Positions 44,360-53,775 of a stretch of DNA of 64,000 bases are shown here, in pieces. Position 1 is the stretch's first letter. Each line of letters opens with the position of its first letter. This stretch comes from an uncultured Lachnospiraceae bacterium. Lineage in GTDB: Bacteria; Bacillota; Clostridia; Lachnospirales; Lachnospiraceae. The stretch spans positions 44,512 through 108,511 of the forward strand of contig CANRBX010000006.1 of assembly GCA_947628955.1 (NCBI GenBank), in the 5' to 3' direction. Both the position numbers and the translations under genes were made by a program. The notes under the pieces are model-generated. The model worked only from the letters and a program-made list of their open reading frames with translations, ran no database searches and had not been told where the DNA came from.

Positions 44360-46099
44360 TCACGGACGCGTATACTGCCGCAGGGAGCTGAACAGAACTG
44401 CATTGTTTTCTGCAAACAGGCGAACCGTCTTTCCGCTCGCCCCGTAAAGCCGGACTGTCAGCGCCGCGACGCCATCGATATAGAAGATTCCCACGGAGCC
44501 CTCCTGAATATAGGTAAAGGAGTAGTCCTGCCCGGGCTCCAGCTCTGCGGCCGTCTCTGTGATCAGCATCTCCCCGTTGTTAAACAGGAGCTGAAGCTTT
44601 CCATCCGCGGGCGAGACAGAGATCCGTCTGCTCTTCTCTTCCTCTCCATTGTAGTCAAAGCTGAGGCCGAAGGAGCCGTCCCCTGTATACCGGAACTCGC
44701 CGGACAGAAGGTAGCTCTCGTAGCAGGTGAATGCGTCGGCACCTGCGGCAGACGATCCGCCCTCGACAAACAGGTGCGTGTCCTCCGAAGCCAGCGCGCG
44801 CCGGACAGAGTAGCTTTCCTTTATGGCGTCCACCGGGGCAAGGAACAGCGTCCCGTCCTCATTCTGGAGCAGCTTCTGGACAACCAGATTGCCCGCCCAG
44901 GCGTCAATCTTTGCAGAAGAAGGCGATTCGGATCTTCTGGCCCAGCCCACCATATAGGCGTTTTCTCCGTCCTCCACATGCTTGGCGGCGTAAAACAGCT
45001 TGCCGTCCAGTCTCACAGGATCCCCGTACGGGCCGTAAGGCGTATCGGAGGACGCGTACCACAGCGTGTCGTCCTGCGCCGAGTACGTCAGATACCAGGT
45101 GTCGCCGATCCGGAAGGTGTCGCTGCATTCCAGGTTCCAGAAGCCGCCCACCGGATCCGTAAAGATCACTCCGTCATAGACTGGCGTCTCCAGATCCGCG
45201 CCCAGCGTATACTTCAGGATGCGCGCCGTGCCGTCCATCGCGGCCGTCACAGTCAGCGTGATGTCCCCCGTCTCAGCGTCATAGTATGCCTGGGGATCCC
45301 GGAAATCGTTCTTCTGCCCCAGCTCTTCAGGCGGCGTGATCTCCCAGCCCTCCTTCTTCTCAAAGGATGTCGGGCTGTCGCCCACCGCCAGCATGATCGT
45401 CTCCTTAAATTCCCGGGAGGCCGAGTCTGTGTGACCCGTATAGAAAAAGTAATACTTGTCCTCCACCTTTACCACCGAGCCCGTGCCGATCCAGCCGTCC
45501 TGCGCGCCCTCTTCCTCCGAGGCTTCCAGAACCGGGTCGTCATATTCCGTGTACGTCACAAAATCTGTCGTAGTCGCCAGATAGACTGAGTGCTTAAAGG
45601 AATCGCCGGCTTCCTTGAGGTAATAGATATAATAGACACCGTCCTCATAGTACGGCATCGGGTCGCCGACATAGGGCTGGCTGAAAAAGTCCAGTGCCGG
45701 AAGGAAATAGGAACGGTACTCATACGCCTTTTCCTGGTCGCCCGGCGTCTGCAGCTCTGAAAAATCCTTGTCATTGCCCGGATCAGAAACCTCATCCCCC
45801 GTATCCCGGTCCCATCCGGCATACAGCGTCATGTCGTCCTGAACCTCATCCGTCTCTGCATCCCACGCCTGCGCAAGTCCCGCATCCCGGAACCACCCGA
45901 GGAAAAGATAGCCGTCCCTTGAAGGGGCTTCGGGGGAAGTCACCTTTTCTCCCGCATCAACGTCCTGGCTGCCAATCGCCGCGCCTCCTGTCCAGTTGGC
46001 GTCAAACGTCACCGTATACGCCCTGCTCCTTCCGCCGCAAATCAGAACTCCGAATGCCAGGCTCAGCACCAGATACTTCGCGGATACCCTGTTTTTCAT
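44360..46099 (-). CDS. secreted GH32 fructan hydrolase with an InlB-type repeat
   Basis: 579 residues. A signal peptide (SAKYLVLSLAFGVLICGG) is followed by one Listeria-Bacteroides/InlB B-repeat (YTVTFDANWTGG ... DGYLFLGWFRDAG ... MTLYAGW) at about 28-95. The GH32 domain then shows PYVGDPMPYYEDGVYYIYY (equivalent of the WMNDPNG block), DFRDPQAYY (RDP motif) and WNLECSDTF (EC motif, acid/base Glu). A C-terminal beta-sandwich closes it. It should attack levan or inulin-type fructans outside the cell. No LPXTG or SLH anchor is seen; the B-repeat may mediate adhesion. Confidence 0.9.
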   Translation of the reverse strand: MKNRVSAKYLVLSLAFGVLICGGRSRAYTVTFDANWTGGAAIGSQDVDAGEKVTSPEAPSRDGYLFLGWFRDAGLAQAWDAETDEVQDDMTLYAGWDRDTGDEVSDPGNDKDFSELQTPGDQEKAYEYRSYFLPALDFFSQPYVGDPMPYYEDGVYYIYYLKEAGDSFKHSVYLATTTDFVTYTEYDDPVLEASEEEGAQDGWIGTGSVVKVEDKYYFFYTGHTDSASREFKETIMLAVGDSPTSFEKKEGWEITPPEELGQKNDFRDPQAYYDAETGDITLTVTAAMDGTARILKYTLGADLETPVYDGVIFTDPVGGFWNLECSDTFRIGDTWYLTYSAQDDTLWYASSDTPYGPYGDPVRLDGKLFYAAKHVEDGENAYMVGWARRSESPSSAKIDAWAGNLVVQKLLQNEDGTLFLAPVDAIKESYSVRRALASEDTHLFVEGGSSAAGADAFTCYESYLLSGEFRYTGDGSFGLSFDYNGEEEKSRRISVSPADGKLQLLFNNGEMLITETAAELEPGQDYSFTYIQEGSVGIFYIDGVAALTVRLYGASGKTVRLFAENNAVLFSSLRQYTRP

Positions 46100-46324
46100 C
46101 TCTCATCCATCCTTTCTGTCATAAAAGTCAGCCGGCAGCGCCAGAATCCCACGAATCGCGCCGCGGTGCAGGAGCCTTCCATTTTCTCCGGTATCAGCCG
46201 GGAGAGCTTTCCATTTTCCCCGGTGCCTGCCGGGCAGGTGCCCTCGCTTCTTCGTCTGATTCTGCCTGTAACCAGTATAGCATCGAGTCTGCCGGAAGGC
46301 AATCAGAATCGGGGCTTCTGATCT

Positions 46325-47221
46325 TTACGCTTTTTTCAGGAATCCCACCCCGAGAGGATATGGGCCGGTATGCACGGCGATCGTGGCGCCGATCTGGTAT
46401 ATCCGGATCTGCTCCACATCCAGAACCCCGCGGAACCGCTCCCTGATTCTTGCGAGAAAGGTCTCCGCTTCCCGGATATCATAGCCGTAACCCACATCCA
46501 CCACGTAGTCCGCCATATTCTCTCCTGCGGCCAGCAGCGCTTTTACATGGCTGTCCAGCAGATTTATCACCGCTTCAAGAGATTTCCTGCGGCTTCTCGA
46601 CAGTCCGGACGGGAAGATCTCTCCCTCCTTCAGCGTGATCAGCGGCCGGATTCCAAGCACGGAGGCTGCGATGCCGGAAAGCTTTCCGATCCGTCCCCCG
46701 TGTCTTAAGTATTCCACATTCCCCACGGTGAAGAAAATCCTGCCGGAATCCCGAATGCTTAAAAGGCGCCGGACGGCATCCCCGTATGGCACACCCTGCT
46801 CTCTCAGCTTTACCGCCTCCAGCACATACATGCCCTGCAGAACGGTATCCAGCGTGGAGTCGATAACCTCTATCTTCGCATCCGGATACGTCTCCAGAAG
46901 AATATTTCTGGCGTTCATCGCCGCCTGGTATGAGCCGCTGAACTTTACGGTGATGCAGATGCAGATGATGGGAATCCCCTGCTTTACATATTTTTCAAAG
47001 GAAGCAATATAATCCTCTATTGACGGAAGAGATGATTTCGGGAAAACAGTATTTTCCTTTTCTACCATCAGATCATAGAACTTCCGTATGGGCATTTCCT
47101 CTATTTCTTTATAGTAAGTCTTCTCGTCAAAGGAGACGTAGAAGGGGACCACTTCTATCCCCTTATCCTTCGCCAGCTGTTCCGGCAGATCGCATGAACC
47201 GTCACTGATTATCTGATACAT
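46325..47221 (-). CDS. DegV family fatty-acid-binding protein
   Basis: 298 residues. YQIISDGSCDLPEQLAKD and TVGNVEYLRHGGRIGKLSG with ITVKFSGSYQAA define DegV/FakB. These bind a fatty acid and present it to FakA kinase for phosphorylation and incorporation into phospholipid. No FakA gene is in view. GAGAGGAATTT ribosome binding site. Separated by 225 bases from GH32, so probably its own unit. Confidence 0.94.
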   Translation of the reverse strand: MYQIISDGSCDLPEQLAKDKGIEVVPFYVSFDEKTYYKEIEEMPIRKFYDLMVEKENTVFPKSSLPSIEDYIASFEKYVKQGIPIICICITVKFSGSYQAAMNARNILLETYPDAKIEVIDSTLDTVLQGMYVLEAVKLREQGVPYGDAVRRLLSIRDSGRIFFTVGNVEYLRHGGRIGKLSGIAASVLGIRPLITLKEGEIFPSGLSRSRRKSLEAVINLLDSHVKALLAAGENMADYVVDVGYGYDIREAETFLARIRERFRGVLDVEQIRIYQIGATIAVHTGPYPLGVGFLKKA

Positions 47222-47778
47222 AAATTCCTCTCATTTTCTCACATTGCAAACCGTGTGATTTAGTTTTGTTATTTTATTACATAGTTTATTTTACTACATG
47301 TCATAGATTTTGCAAGCTGTTTTGCCATTTGTTTTCCTGTTTTGCAGTCCCTCCCTCTGTTTTGACATTCCTGTTTTTCCGGCATTTGCCTTTTTGGGCA
47401 TTTCTCCTGTTTGACATTCCTCCTTTTTGACGCAGGCTGCTCCCATACGGACGCAGACTGCAGCCGGAAAATCAACGCAGGCCGCTCCCGTGCGGACGCA
47501 GACTGCAGCCGGAAAATCAACGCAGGCCGCTCCCGTACGGACGCAGACTGCAGCCGGAAAATCATCCGGGGGAATCCGCCGTGCGGCAGAATTACTGAAA
47601 AATGCCGGAATTACTGGACTTCCGGCCAGATTTACGATACAATATCCGCGAAAGCAGTGCGCCGCGCGAAGGCACGGCCTGATATAGAGGATATGTTGTA
47701 CTGTCAACGGCTCTTTCCGGGCAGGCTTCCGGCCTCCGGGAGATCGGACCATACCATCCAAAAGGGGAATCATATTAT
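47222..47778. other. 557-bp spacer dominated by a 45-bp tandem repeat
   Basis: Between divergent degV and kinase genes. AT-rich near degV, then short TTTTGACATTCCT repeats (about 47360-47425), then three 45-bp units (47431-47565). No gene is convincing, although both strands stay open through the repeat because its period is 15 codons. Confidence 0.6.
47431..47565. repeat. 45-bp tandem repeat, three copies
   Basis: Units at 47431, 47476 and 47521, each containing GACGCAGACTGCAGCCGGAA and differing at one to three positions. Contains a CTGCAG palindrome. Confidence 0.93.
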
Positions 47779-50700
47779 ATGAAAATTACGAAAAAGATCT
47801 GCCGGCCGTACTTTGTACTGACTTTTCTGTTACTGGCACTCTCTCTGTCATGCTTCAGCGCGCAGGCCGCGGAGCCTGCGGAGGAACAGTCTGCGGGGGA
47901 GCAGGCCACAGAGAAACAGACCGAGCAAGAACGAACCGCAGGAGGACAGACCACGGAGGAGCTGACCGAACAGGATCAGTCTGCCGGGGGACAGCCCGCA
48001 GAGGAACAGGTGCAGGTTCTCCGGGTGGGCTTCTTCGCCTTCCCCGGTTACCACATCATCGAAGAGGACGGACGCCGGAGCGGTTACGGCTATGAGTTTC
48101 TCCAGCGTCTGGCCATCCATGCCGGCTGGTCCTATGAGTACGTGGGCTATGACGGCTCCTACGCCGACTCTCTGGACATGCTCCGCAGCGGTGAGGCAGA
48201 TATTGTCACTTCCGTGTCCAAAACGGCGGAGCGCGAGAAGGAATTTCTCTTCTCCGACCAGGACATCGGCGTCAACTCCACCATCCTCACCGTGAAATCC
48301 GGAAACCAGGACATCATGGAGGGGGACTATGACACCTACGACGGCATCACCGTAGGCATGCTGGACGGCAACTCCAAAAACGCCAACTTTGAACGCTTTG
48401 CCGACGAGCACGGCTTTACTTTCCGGCCCGTATATTTTGCCGGGCAGGACGAGCTCTCCGCGGCCCTCCAGGCCGGGGAAGTGGACGCCTCTGTCACCGG
48501 CAGCCTGCGCCTGCTGGAAAATGAGTGGCTGCTCGAATCCTTTGACGCCAGCCCTTTTTACATCTGCACCCGAAAGGACCGCACAGATCTGATGGAACAG
48601 ATCAATGCGGCCATCAACGATATGGATCTCCATGAGCCTAACTGGCGGGACACGCTCCACGAGACCTACTATTCCACCGACCAGACAGGCTCCATCATCC
48701 TGAACGCCGGCGAGCGCGCTTTCCTGGAGGATCTTCGTGATTCCGAAACGCCGCTGCGGCTGCTGATCAATCCTGAGCGGGTTCCCTACTGCTATTTCCA
48801 GGACGGGGAAGCGCGGGGCATCCTCCCCTCCATCTTCAGCACCCTGGCCCGGCGCCTGGAGCTGGACTATGAATTCATCCCGGTACAGGACCGGGCGGAA
48901 TATTTTGACATCCTCGCCGCAGAGGAAGCGGACGTGGTGCTGGATTTCACCGGCGACTACTATCTGGCGGAGGAAGAGGGCTACAAAATTACTGTTCCCT
49001 ACTTCCAGACCAACTTCGCCCGGCTGGCCTTAAACGGCTTCAGCGGGACGGTGAACCGGCTGGCCGTAGTGGAGCGGGCGGATGCCCTGGATGAAATGAT
49101 CGCCAGCCGCTACCCGGAGGATGCCATCATCCGGTACGCGACCACAGAGGACTGTGTCCGGGCCGTCCTGAACGGTCAGGCTGACGCCACGATCCTCTAC
49201 GCCTACACCGCCGACTGGTATGTCCGCAGGGATGAGCGGAACCGGCTTACCTCCGTTCCCTTTGGGGAGGCCTCCCTGTCCTACGCCGTGGACAACGACG
49301 TGCCCGGGGGCCGCTATCTGCTCTCCCTGCTCGACAAGGGCGCGGACAGCTTCAGCGATGCGGAGATCGACGCCATCGTGGCGCGTGAGATCGACGCAGG
49401 CCCGTACACGGATATGAGCCTCACCGCCTTTTTGTACCGGAATCCGGTTTACGGCATCCTGGGCACGGCCCTCGTCTTTCTTCTTCTCTTCAGCCTGGCC
49501 ATGCTGGCGATCCGGATCCGGAACCAGCATCAGCTGAAGAAAAAGGTGGCGTTGGCCACAAGCGCCCTGGAAGCGAAGACGCAGGAGCTCTCTCAGGCCC
49601 TCCAGGCGGCGGATGCCGCCAACCGCGCCAAGACCTCTTTTCTCAACAATATGTCCCATGACATCCGCACCCCGATGAACGCCATCATCGGCTACACTGC
49701 CCTGGCGACCTCCCATCTGGGCAATCAGGAGCGCACCCGGGATTATCTGTCCAAGATCGCGCAGGCCTCCAACCACCTGCTGTCCCTCATCAACGACGTG
49801 CTGGACATGAGCCGCATCGAATCAGGCAAGGTCACGATCGAAGAGCGGCCGGAGAATCTGGCGGACATCCTTCAGAATCTGCGGAACATTATACAGTCCG
49901 ACATCCATGCCAAACGCCTGGAGCTGTTCATCGAGACGGTCGATATCACCGACGAGGAAATATTCTGCGACAGGCTGCGGCTGAATCAGATCCTGCTGAA
50001 CCTGACCTCCAACGCCATCAAATTTACGCCTGCCGGCGGCTCGGTGACAATCTGCGTCACCCAGAAGCCCTCCGAAAAACCGGGCTGCGGCGTATACGAA
50101 TTCCGTGTCAGCGACACCGGTATCGGGATGAGCCCGGAATTTGCCCGGACTGTCTTTGATCCTTTCACGCGGGAGCGCACCTCTACGGTCAGCGGCATTC
50201 AGGGCACCGGCCTTGGAATGGCCATCACCAAGAATATCGTGGATATGATGGGCGGCACCATTACAGTGGAAAGCGAACCCGGAAAGGGCACTGTCTTCAC
50301 CGTCTGCCTTGACCTGCGCCTGACCTCCCGGCGCCAGGACATGGAACCCATCGCCGAGCTCCGGAATCTGCGAGGGCTGGTGGTGGACGACGATCTGGTC
50401 AGCTGCCAGAGCGTGTCCAAGATGCTCCGGCAGATCGGCATGCGGGCCGAATGGACCCTGTCCGGCAGAGAGGCTGTGGTCCGCACCGCCGAGGCCATCG
50501 AGCTGGCTGATCCCTTTGAGGTTTACATCGTCGACTGGTCCATGCCGGATATGAACGGCGTGGAGACCGTCCGGCAGATACGGAAAATCGTCGGGGACGA
50601 CTCCCCCATCATCCTCATGTCCGCCTACGACTGGTCCGATATCGAGGACGAGGCCCGGCAGGCCGGAGTCACCGGCTTCATCAGCAAGCCGCTCTTCGCC

Positions 50701-51189
50701 ACCGACCTCCACCGCGCCCTGGAGCGCAGCCTCGGCAAGTCTGCCGAAGATCCCTCACAGCCGCCGGAGCCCGCACACGCAGACAAAAGCTTCACGGGCA
50801 GGCGCATTCTCCTGGCTGAGGACAACGAGCTCAACCGTGAGATCGCCGTCGTGATCCTCGCCGAGGCCGGCTTCACCGTAGAGTGCGCCGAAAACGGCCA
50901 GCAGGCCTGTGATATGGTGCGCGGCTCCCGTCCGGGATACTACGACCTGGTCCTCATGGACATCCAGATGCCCATCATGGACGGCTATGCCGCCACCCGG
51001 GCAATCCGTGCCTTTGACGATCCTGCCCTGGCCAGTCTGCCCATCATCGCAATGACAGCCAACGCGTTCGATGAGGACCGGAAGCAGGCCCTCGAGACCG
51101 GCATGAACGGCCACCTGGCCAAGCCCATCGATGTGAAAAAGATGATGGCACTCCTGCGCGATCTCTTCAGCGAGAAGCGTGAGGCCTGA
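47779..51189 (+). CDS. membrane hybrid histidine kinase with two SBP_bac_3 sensor domains
   Basis: 1136 residues. Signal/anchor (YFVLTFLLLALSLSCFSAQA), a Glu/Gln/Thr-rich repeat linker (to about 78), two periplasmic-type solute-binding domains (VLRVGFFAFPGYHIIEEDG; then TPLRLLINPERVPYCYF), a membrane span near 553-575, coiled coil, HisKA (SHDIRTPMNAIIGY, phospho-His near 626), HATPase (NAIKFTPAGG, DTGIGM, GTGLGMAITK), and two intact receivers (YIVDWSMPDMNG; LVLMDIQMPIMDG). It resembles BvgS/EvgS-like sensors that bind amino acids or other small solutes outside the cell. No Hpt or response regulator gene is adjacent. Confidence 0.94.
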   Translation: MKITKKICRPYFVLTFLLLALSLSCFSAQAAEPAEEQSAGEQATEKQTEQERTAGGQTTEELTEQDQSAGGQPAEEQVQVLRVGFFAFPGYHIIEEDGRRSGYGYEFLQRLAIHAGWSYEYVGYDGSYADSLDMLRSGEADIVTSVSKTAEREKEFLFSDQDIGVNSTILTVKSGNQDIMEGDYDTYDGITVGMLDGNSKNANFERFADEHGFTFRPVYFAGQDELSAALQAGEVDASVTGSLRLLENEWLLESFDASPFYICTRKDRTDLMEQINAAINDMDLHEPNWRDTLHETYYSTDQTGSIILNAGERAFLEDLRDSETPLRLLINPERVPYCYFQDGEARGILPSIFSTLARRLELDYEFIPVQDRAEYFDILAAEEADVVLDFTGDYYLAEEEGYKITVPYFQTNFARLALNGFSGTVNRLAVVERADALDEMIASRYPEDAIIRYATTEDCVRAVLNGQADATILYAYTADWYVRRDERNRLTSVPFGEASLSYAVDNDVPGGRYLLSLLDKGADSFSDAEIDAIVAREIDAGPYTDMSLTAFLYRNPVYGILGTALVFLLLFSLAMLAIRIRNQHQLKKKVALATSALEAKTQELSQALQAADAANRAKTSFLNNMSHDIRTPMNAIIGYTALATSHLGNQERTRDYLSKIAQASNHLLSLINDVLDMSRIESGKVTIEERPENLADILQNLRNIIQSDIHAKRLELFIETVDITDEEIFCDRLRLNQILLNLTSNAIKFTPAGGSVTICVTQKPSEKPGCGVYEFRVSDTGIGMSPEFARTVFDPFTRERTSTVSGIQGTGLGMAITKNIVDMMGGTITVESEPGKGTVFTVCLDLRLTSRRQDMEPIAELRNLRGLVVDDDLVSCQSVSKMLRQIGMRAEWTLSGREAVVRTAEAIELADPFEVYIVDWSMPDMNGVETVRQIRKIVGDDSPIILMSAYDWSDIEDEARQAGVTGFISKPLFATDLHRALERSLGKSAEDPSQPPEPAHADKSFTGRRILLAEDNELNREIAVVILAEAGFTVECAENGQQACDMVRGSRPGYYDLVLMDIQMPIMDGYAATRAIRAFDDPALASLPIIAMTANAFDEDRKQALETGMNGHLAKPIDVKKMMALLRDLFSEKREA

Positions 51190-51420
51190 CTGTGAAAAAC
51201 CCGAAAACCACTCTTTCACTCCTGATCGCTATGAACGCAAAGACAGACCGCTGCGCTTATGAGCGTGATGACTCATATAAAACTGTCCCGGTTAAAGGAC
51301 AGCCAATATGCCGCATTCCAGATTTGCGAGAATTGTATCAACTACAGCAATCCAGCATATACTGTCTATGAGCATAAAAACGCCGGATACGGCAGGTAAG
51401 CAGGATTTTTTCAAATCCTG

Positions 51421-51536
51421 TTGACTTTCCCGTCACCCTCTGCTATATTATGCTCAGTGATCGTGTTGCGGAAACTTGCGAAGCCCGCGGCCGGGGGAGA
51501 ACCTGCGGGTCTCTCCCTCTTTTATTTTAAGGAGAA
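51421..51536 (+). ncRNA. promoter and pseudoknot-capable leader RNA of the Abi remnant
   Basis: TTGACT (51421-51426), 17 bases, TATATT (51444-51449). The predicted RNA begins near 51456 and contains TTGCGGAAACTTGCGAAG. CCCGC (51484-51488) pairs with GCGGG (51505-51509), and GGGAGA in that loop (51495-51500) pairs with TCTCCC (51512-51517): an H-type pseudoknot or an alternative terminator stem, followed by TCTTTTATTTT. Then comes AAGGAG and the Abi ATG. This promoter-RNA-terminator-gene order matches RNA-linked Abi/toxin systems. Confidence 0.6.
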
Positions 51537-51540
51537 ACTC

Positions 51541-51725
51541 ATGACGGGACAAAAATATTTTTCCACATTTGAGCAACAAGTTAATTGGCTGCAGGATGAA
51601 AAACACCTGATTATATCTGACAGACAGTTTGCCGAAAATGCTCTGCGGCATATCGGCTACTTTCCTTTGATAGACAGATATAAACATTTATTCCGTATCC
51701 CACTGACCAAAATCTACAAATCATA
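51541..51725 (+). pseudogene. truncated Abi_2 (AbiD/AbiF-like) gene
   Basis: About 60 residues of the family N-terminus remain: FSTFEQQVNWLQDEKHL, LIISDRQFAENALRHIGYF and PLIDRYKHLF. Intact Abi_2 proteins are about 250-330 residues with a HEPN-type ribonuclease core, so some 80 percent is missing, including the catalytic part. After IPLTKIYK the frame runs into unrelated codons and stops at 51861, over the tail of the opposite-strand ATPase gene. AAGGAG precedes the ATG, so the start is intact. Loss probably came with the junction near 51725. Confidence 0.75.
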
Positions 51726-51823
51726 CCCCGATGCAGTTGCCTGTGTTGCACCGAATCACGAGGCAGGAAGCGGATACCCATATTATCAAAAAACGACCGC
51801 CGCCGATCGGATCCCCCGCCTTT

Positions 51824-53116
51824 TCAGATACAAAATACCGCATACAGCGGAACGGCTTTGATCCCGTTCATCATGCCGAAATTTCGGCCTGATACGCGGA
51901 TACTGTATTTCGGACCGTACTTTTCCTGATATACGGACAGGCTCCTCGACTTCACGTGATCTCCTGCCTTGCATTCAATCGGGATCACCTGTCCGTCCCG
52001 CACGATCAGGAAGTCTATCTCTGCCGTTCCTTCAGACTCCCAGTAAAACAGCTCATATCCGTTTGCTTTCAATGCGCACGCCACATAGTTTTCGGCAAAG
52101 ATTCCCCGAAAGCGCTCACTTTGCACCTGCAGGAGGCTTTCCAGCGTCATACCTGTACGCGCGGACAACAGTCCGGTATCACTGTAATAAAGCTTGAATG
52201 CCGACAATTCCATATAGGCCGCCGGAGGCATGAACCCCTGTGTACACCGGCTGCATTTGTTTACGATCCCCGAGCGGATCAACCAGTCGATTGAAGTTCC
52301 ATACTGCGATGCCCTTGCGCCGGATCGGATCAGCTTATATTGGAACTTTTTATTCTCCTTGGCAAGCTGGCTTGGAAGAGAATCGTAAGCCTCGAATATT
52401 TTGACCGTCTCTCCGGAATCCGCATATTTCGCCATATCCGCCACATAGGAATTGAGGATCATCTGCCTGATCTCATGCTGTGCGATCGTCGGGTTGACAG
52501 AAATGTCGGCGAGCACAGCTGCCGGCATTCCGCCCACAATACAGTAATTTTCATACTCGCGCATCGCTTCCTGATGGAGGGTCTCTTCCATCACCCGGTC
52601 CCGCTCGAAATGCGCGCGTATCTGCTCTGCCAGTGGTTCTTTTCCTTTCGCCCACAGGTACTCTTCAAAATCCATCGGGTATACGGTGAGCATTCTGACT
52701 TTGCCTACAGGGAAAGAAAACCGCTGACGGTTCAGCGCCACGCCGAGAAGGCTTCCGGCTGCGATCAGATGATATTCCGGGGCTTCCTCCGCAAAATATT
52801 TCAAGGAAGTCAGCGCCCGTTCGCACAACTGAACCTCATCAAAGATAATAAGCGTCTGATCCGGGACGATCTTCACATGATAATACCGCTCCAGAACCGC
52901 TATGACTGCTTCTGCCCTGATCTCCGTCTCAAAATAACTTCCGATCTGTGAGTCCTCCTCGAAATTTACATAAACGATATTCTGAAACTCATCCCGTCCC
53001 AGTTTCCTCATCACATAGGTTTTCCCAACCTGTCTGGCCCCGTATAAAAGCAGCGGAAGACGGCCTTCCGTTTCCCTTCTCCACTTCAGCAGATCTTCCT
53101 GTATTTTCCTTCTCAT
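51824..53116 (-). CDS. AAA_14/DUF4143 ATPase, second type
   Basis: 430 residues. P-loop LLYGARQVGKTYVM near 22-36, Walker B LIIFDEVQLCE, sensor AAGSLLGVALN, and the C-terminal DUF4143 segment ending with GTAEIDFLIV and VIPIECKAG, a restriction-endonuclease-like D-xn-ExK motif. It belongs to a different branch from the 26.3-kb copy (GARQVGKT versus GIRRCGKS). Role unknown. ATG at 53116 chosen for GGGGG five bases upstream. It lies between two gene remnants, in an AT-richer zone, so it may have come with a mobile block. Confidence 0.9.
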   Translation of the reverse strand: MRRKIQEDLLKWRRETEGRLPLLLYGARQVGKTYVMRKLGRDEFQNIVYVNFEEDSQIGSYFETEIRAEAVIAVLERYYHVKIVPDQTLIIFDEVQLCERALTSLKYFAEEAPEYHLIAAGSLLGVALNRQRFSFPVGKVRMLTVYPMDFEEYLWAKGKEPLAEQIRAHFERDRVMEETLHQEAMREYENYCIVGGMPAAVLADISVNPTIAQHEIRQMILNSYVADMAKYADSGETVKIFEAYDSLPSQLAKENKKFQYKLIRSGARASQYGTSIDWLIRSGIVNKCSRCTQGFMPPAAYMELSAFKLYYSDTGLLSARTGMTLESLLQVQSERFRGIFAENYVACALKANGYELFYWESEGTAEIDFLIVRDGQVIPIECKAGDHVKSRSLSVYQEKYGPKYSIRVSGRNFGMMNGIKAVPLYAVFCI

Positions 53117-53326
53117 ACAAACCCCCATATGCTGTGATCTTATACGAAGATTATAGCGTATGGGGATTTATATGTCAATATTAATGCTTTATTTAACATT
53201 TTTATATACTAAAAAATGTATTTATCCGCATTTTTCTGATCCTTCATCCATTTCGCAAAATCAATAATTTTTCGAAATTATGCGGAAAATGGTATCGACA
53301 CGGCAATAATCTTTACAGATTTTTTA

Positions 53327-53718
53327 ATTGCCAGGCAGTTTTTCCAGATCTGCCTCGGGTGTGGTAATAGGGCCGATGGCATATTTCTCAACCAGAAGCT
53401 TCAGGACATTGGGAGAAATGAACGCCGAAAGTGACGGCCGGCGTCTGCTTTACGAACTCCGTATAATAATTTCTTCCCGGTCTTGCTCCGTCGCAGCCTC
53501 CTACAAGGAAGAAGTGTCTGATCGAGCCGTTTCTGACCGCATCTGCCACCTTTAACCGGCAGCAGCTTGCGGATTTTCTTTCGGTAGACCGGAGCGCTAT
53601 GTCCGGCGAACTCTGCAGGCTGCGGGACGAAGGAATGTTGGATTTTCATAAAAGTGAATTCAGATTGCATTGATAAAACTGCACATAGCACCGGACAGAA
53701 AGCTGTCCTTTCTATAAA
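53327..53718. pseudogene. chimeric remnant of an hcp to Crp/LysR locus
   Basis: 53327-53437 matches the last codons of hcp (58350-58465), 53438-53550 matches hcp codons further upstream (58736-58850), and 53550-53718 matches the last 45 codons of the Crp/Fnr gene plus the opposite-strand LysR tail and the flank (61695-61866). Identity is high throughout. The joints carry CGGCC and CCTT microhomology. Everything between was deleted, so this is the scar of a second copy of the hcp-ferredoxin-regulator locus. Confidence 0.85.
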
Positions 53719-53775
53719 CTTGAATGCAGAATTAAAGGATAAAGAAAAGGCTCCGCTTATCAACTCCCCTGCCTC

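Noticed and set aside
47431..47565. Possible CRISPR array
   Set aside because: The units are contiguous with no spacers and there are no cas genes in the window. The 38-bp and 17-bp arrays fail for the same reason.
47294..47773. 159-codon minus-strand frame over the 45-bp repeats
   Set aside because: Open only because the repeat period is a multiple of three; extremely Cys/Arg-biased outside the repeats and no start signal.
51259..51399. 46-codon open frame (MSVMTHIKLSRLKDSQYAAF...)
   Set aside because: The composition looks protein-like but there is no ribosome binding site and no recognised family; it may be a remnant. Not listed as a gene.
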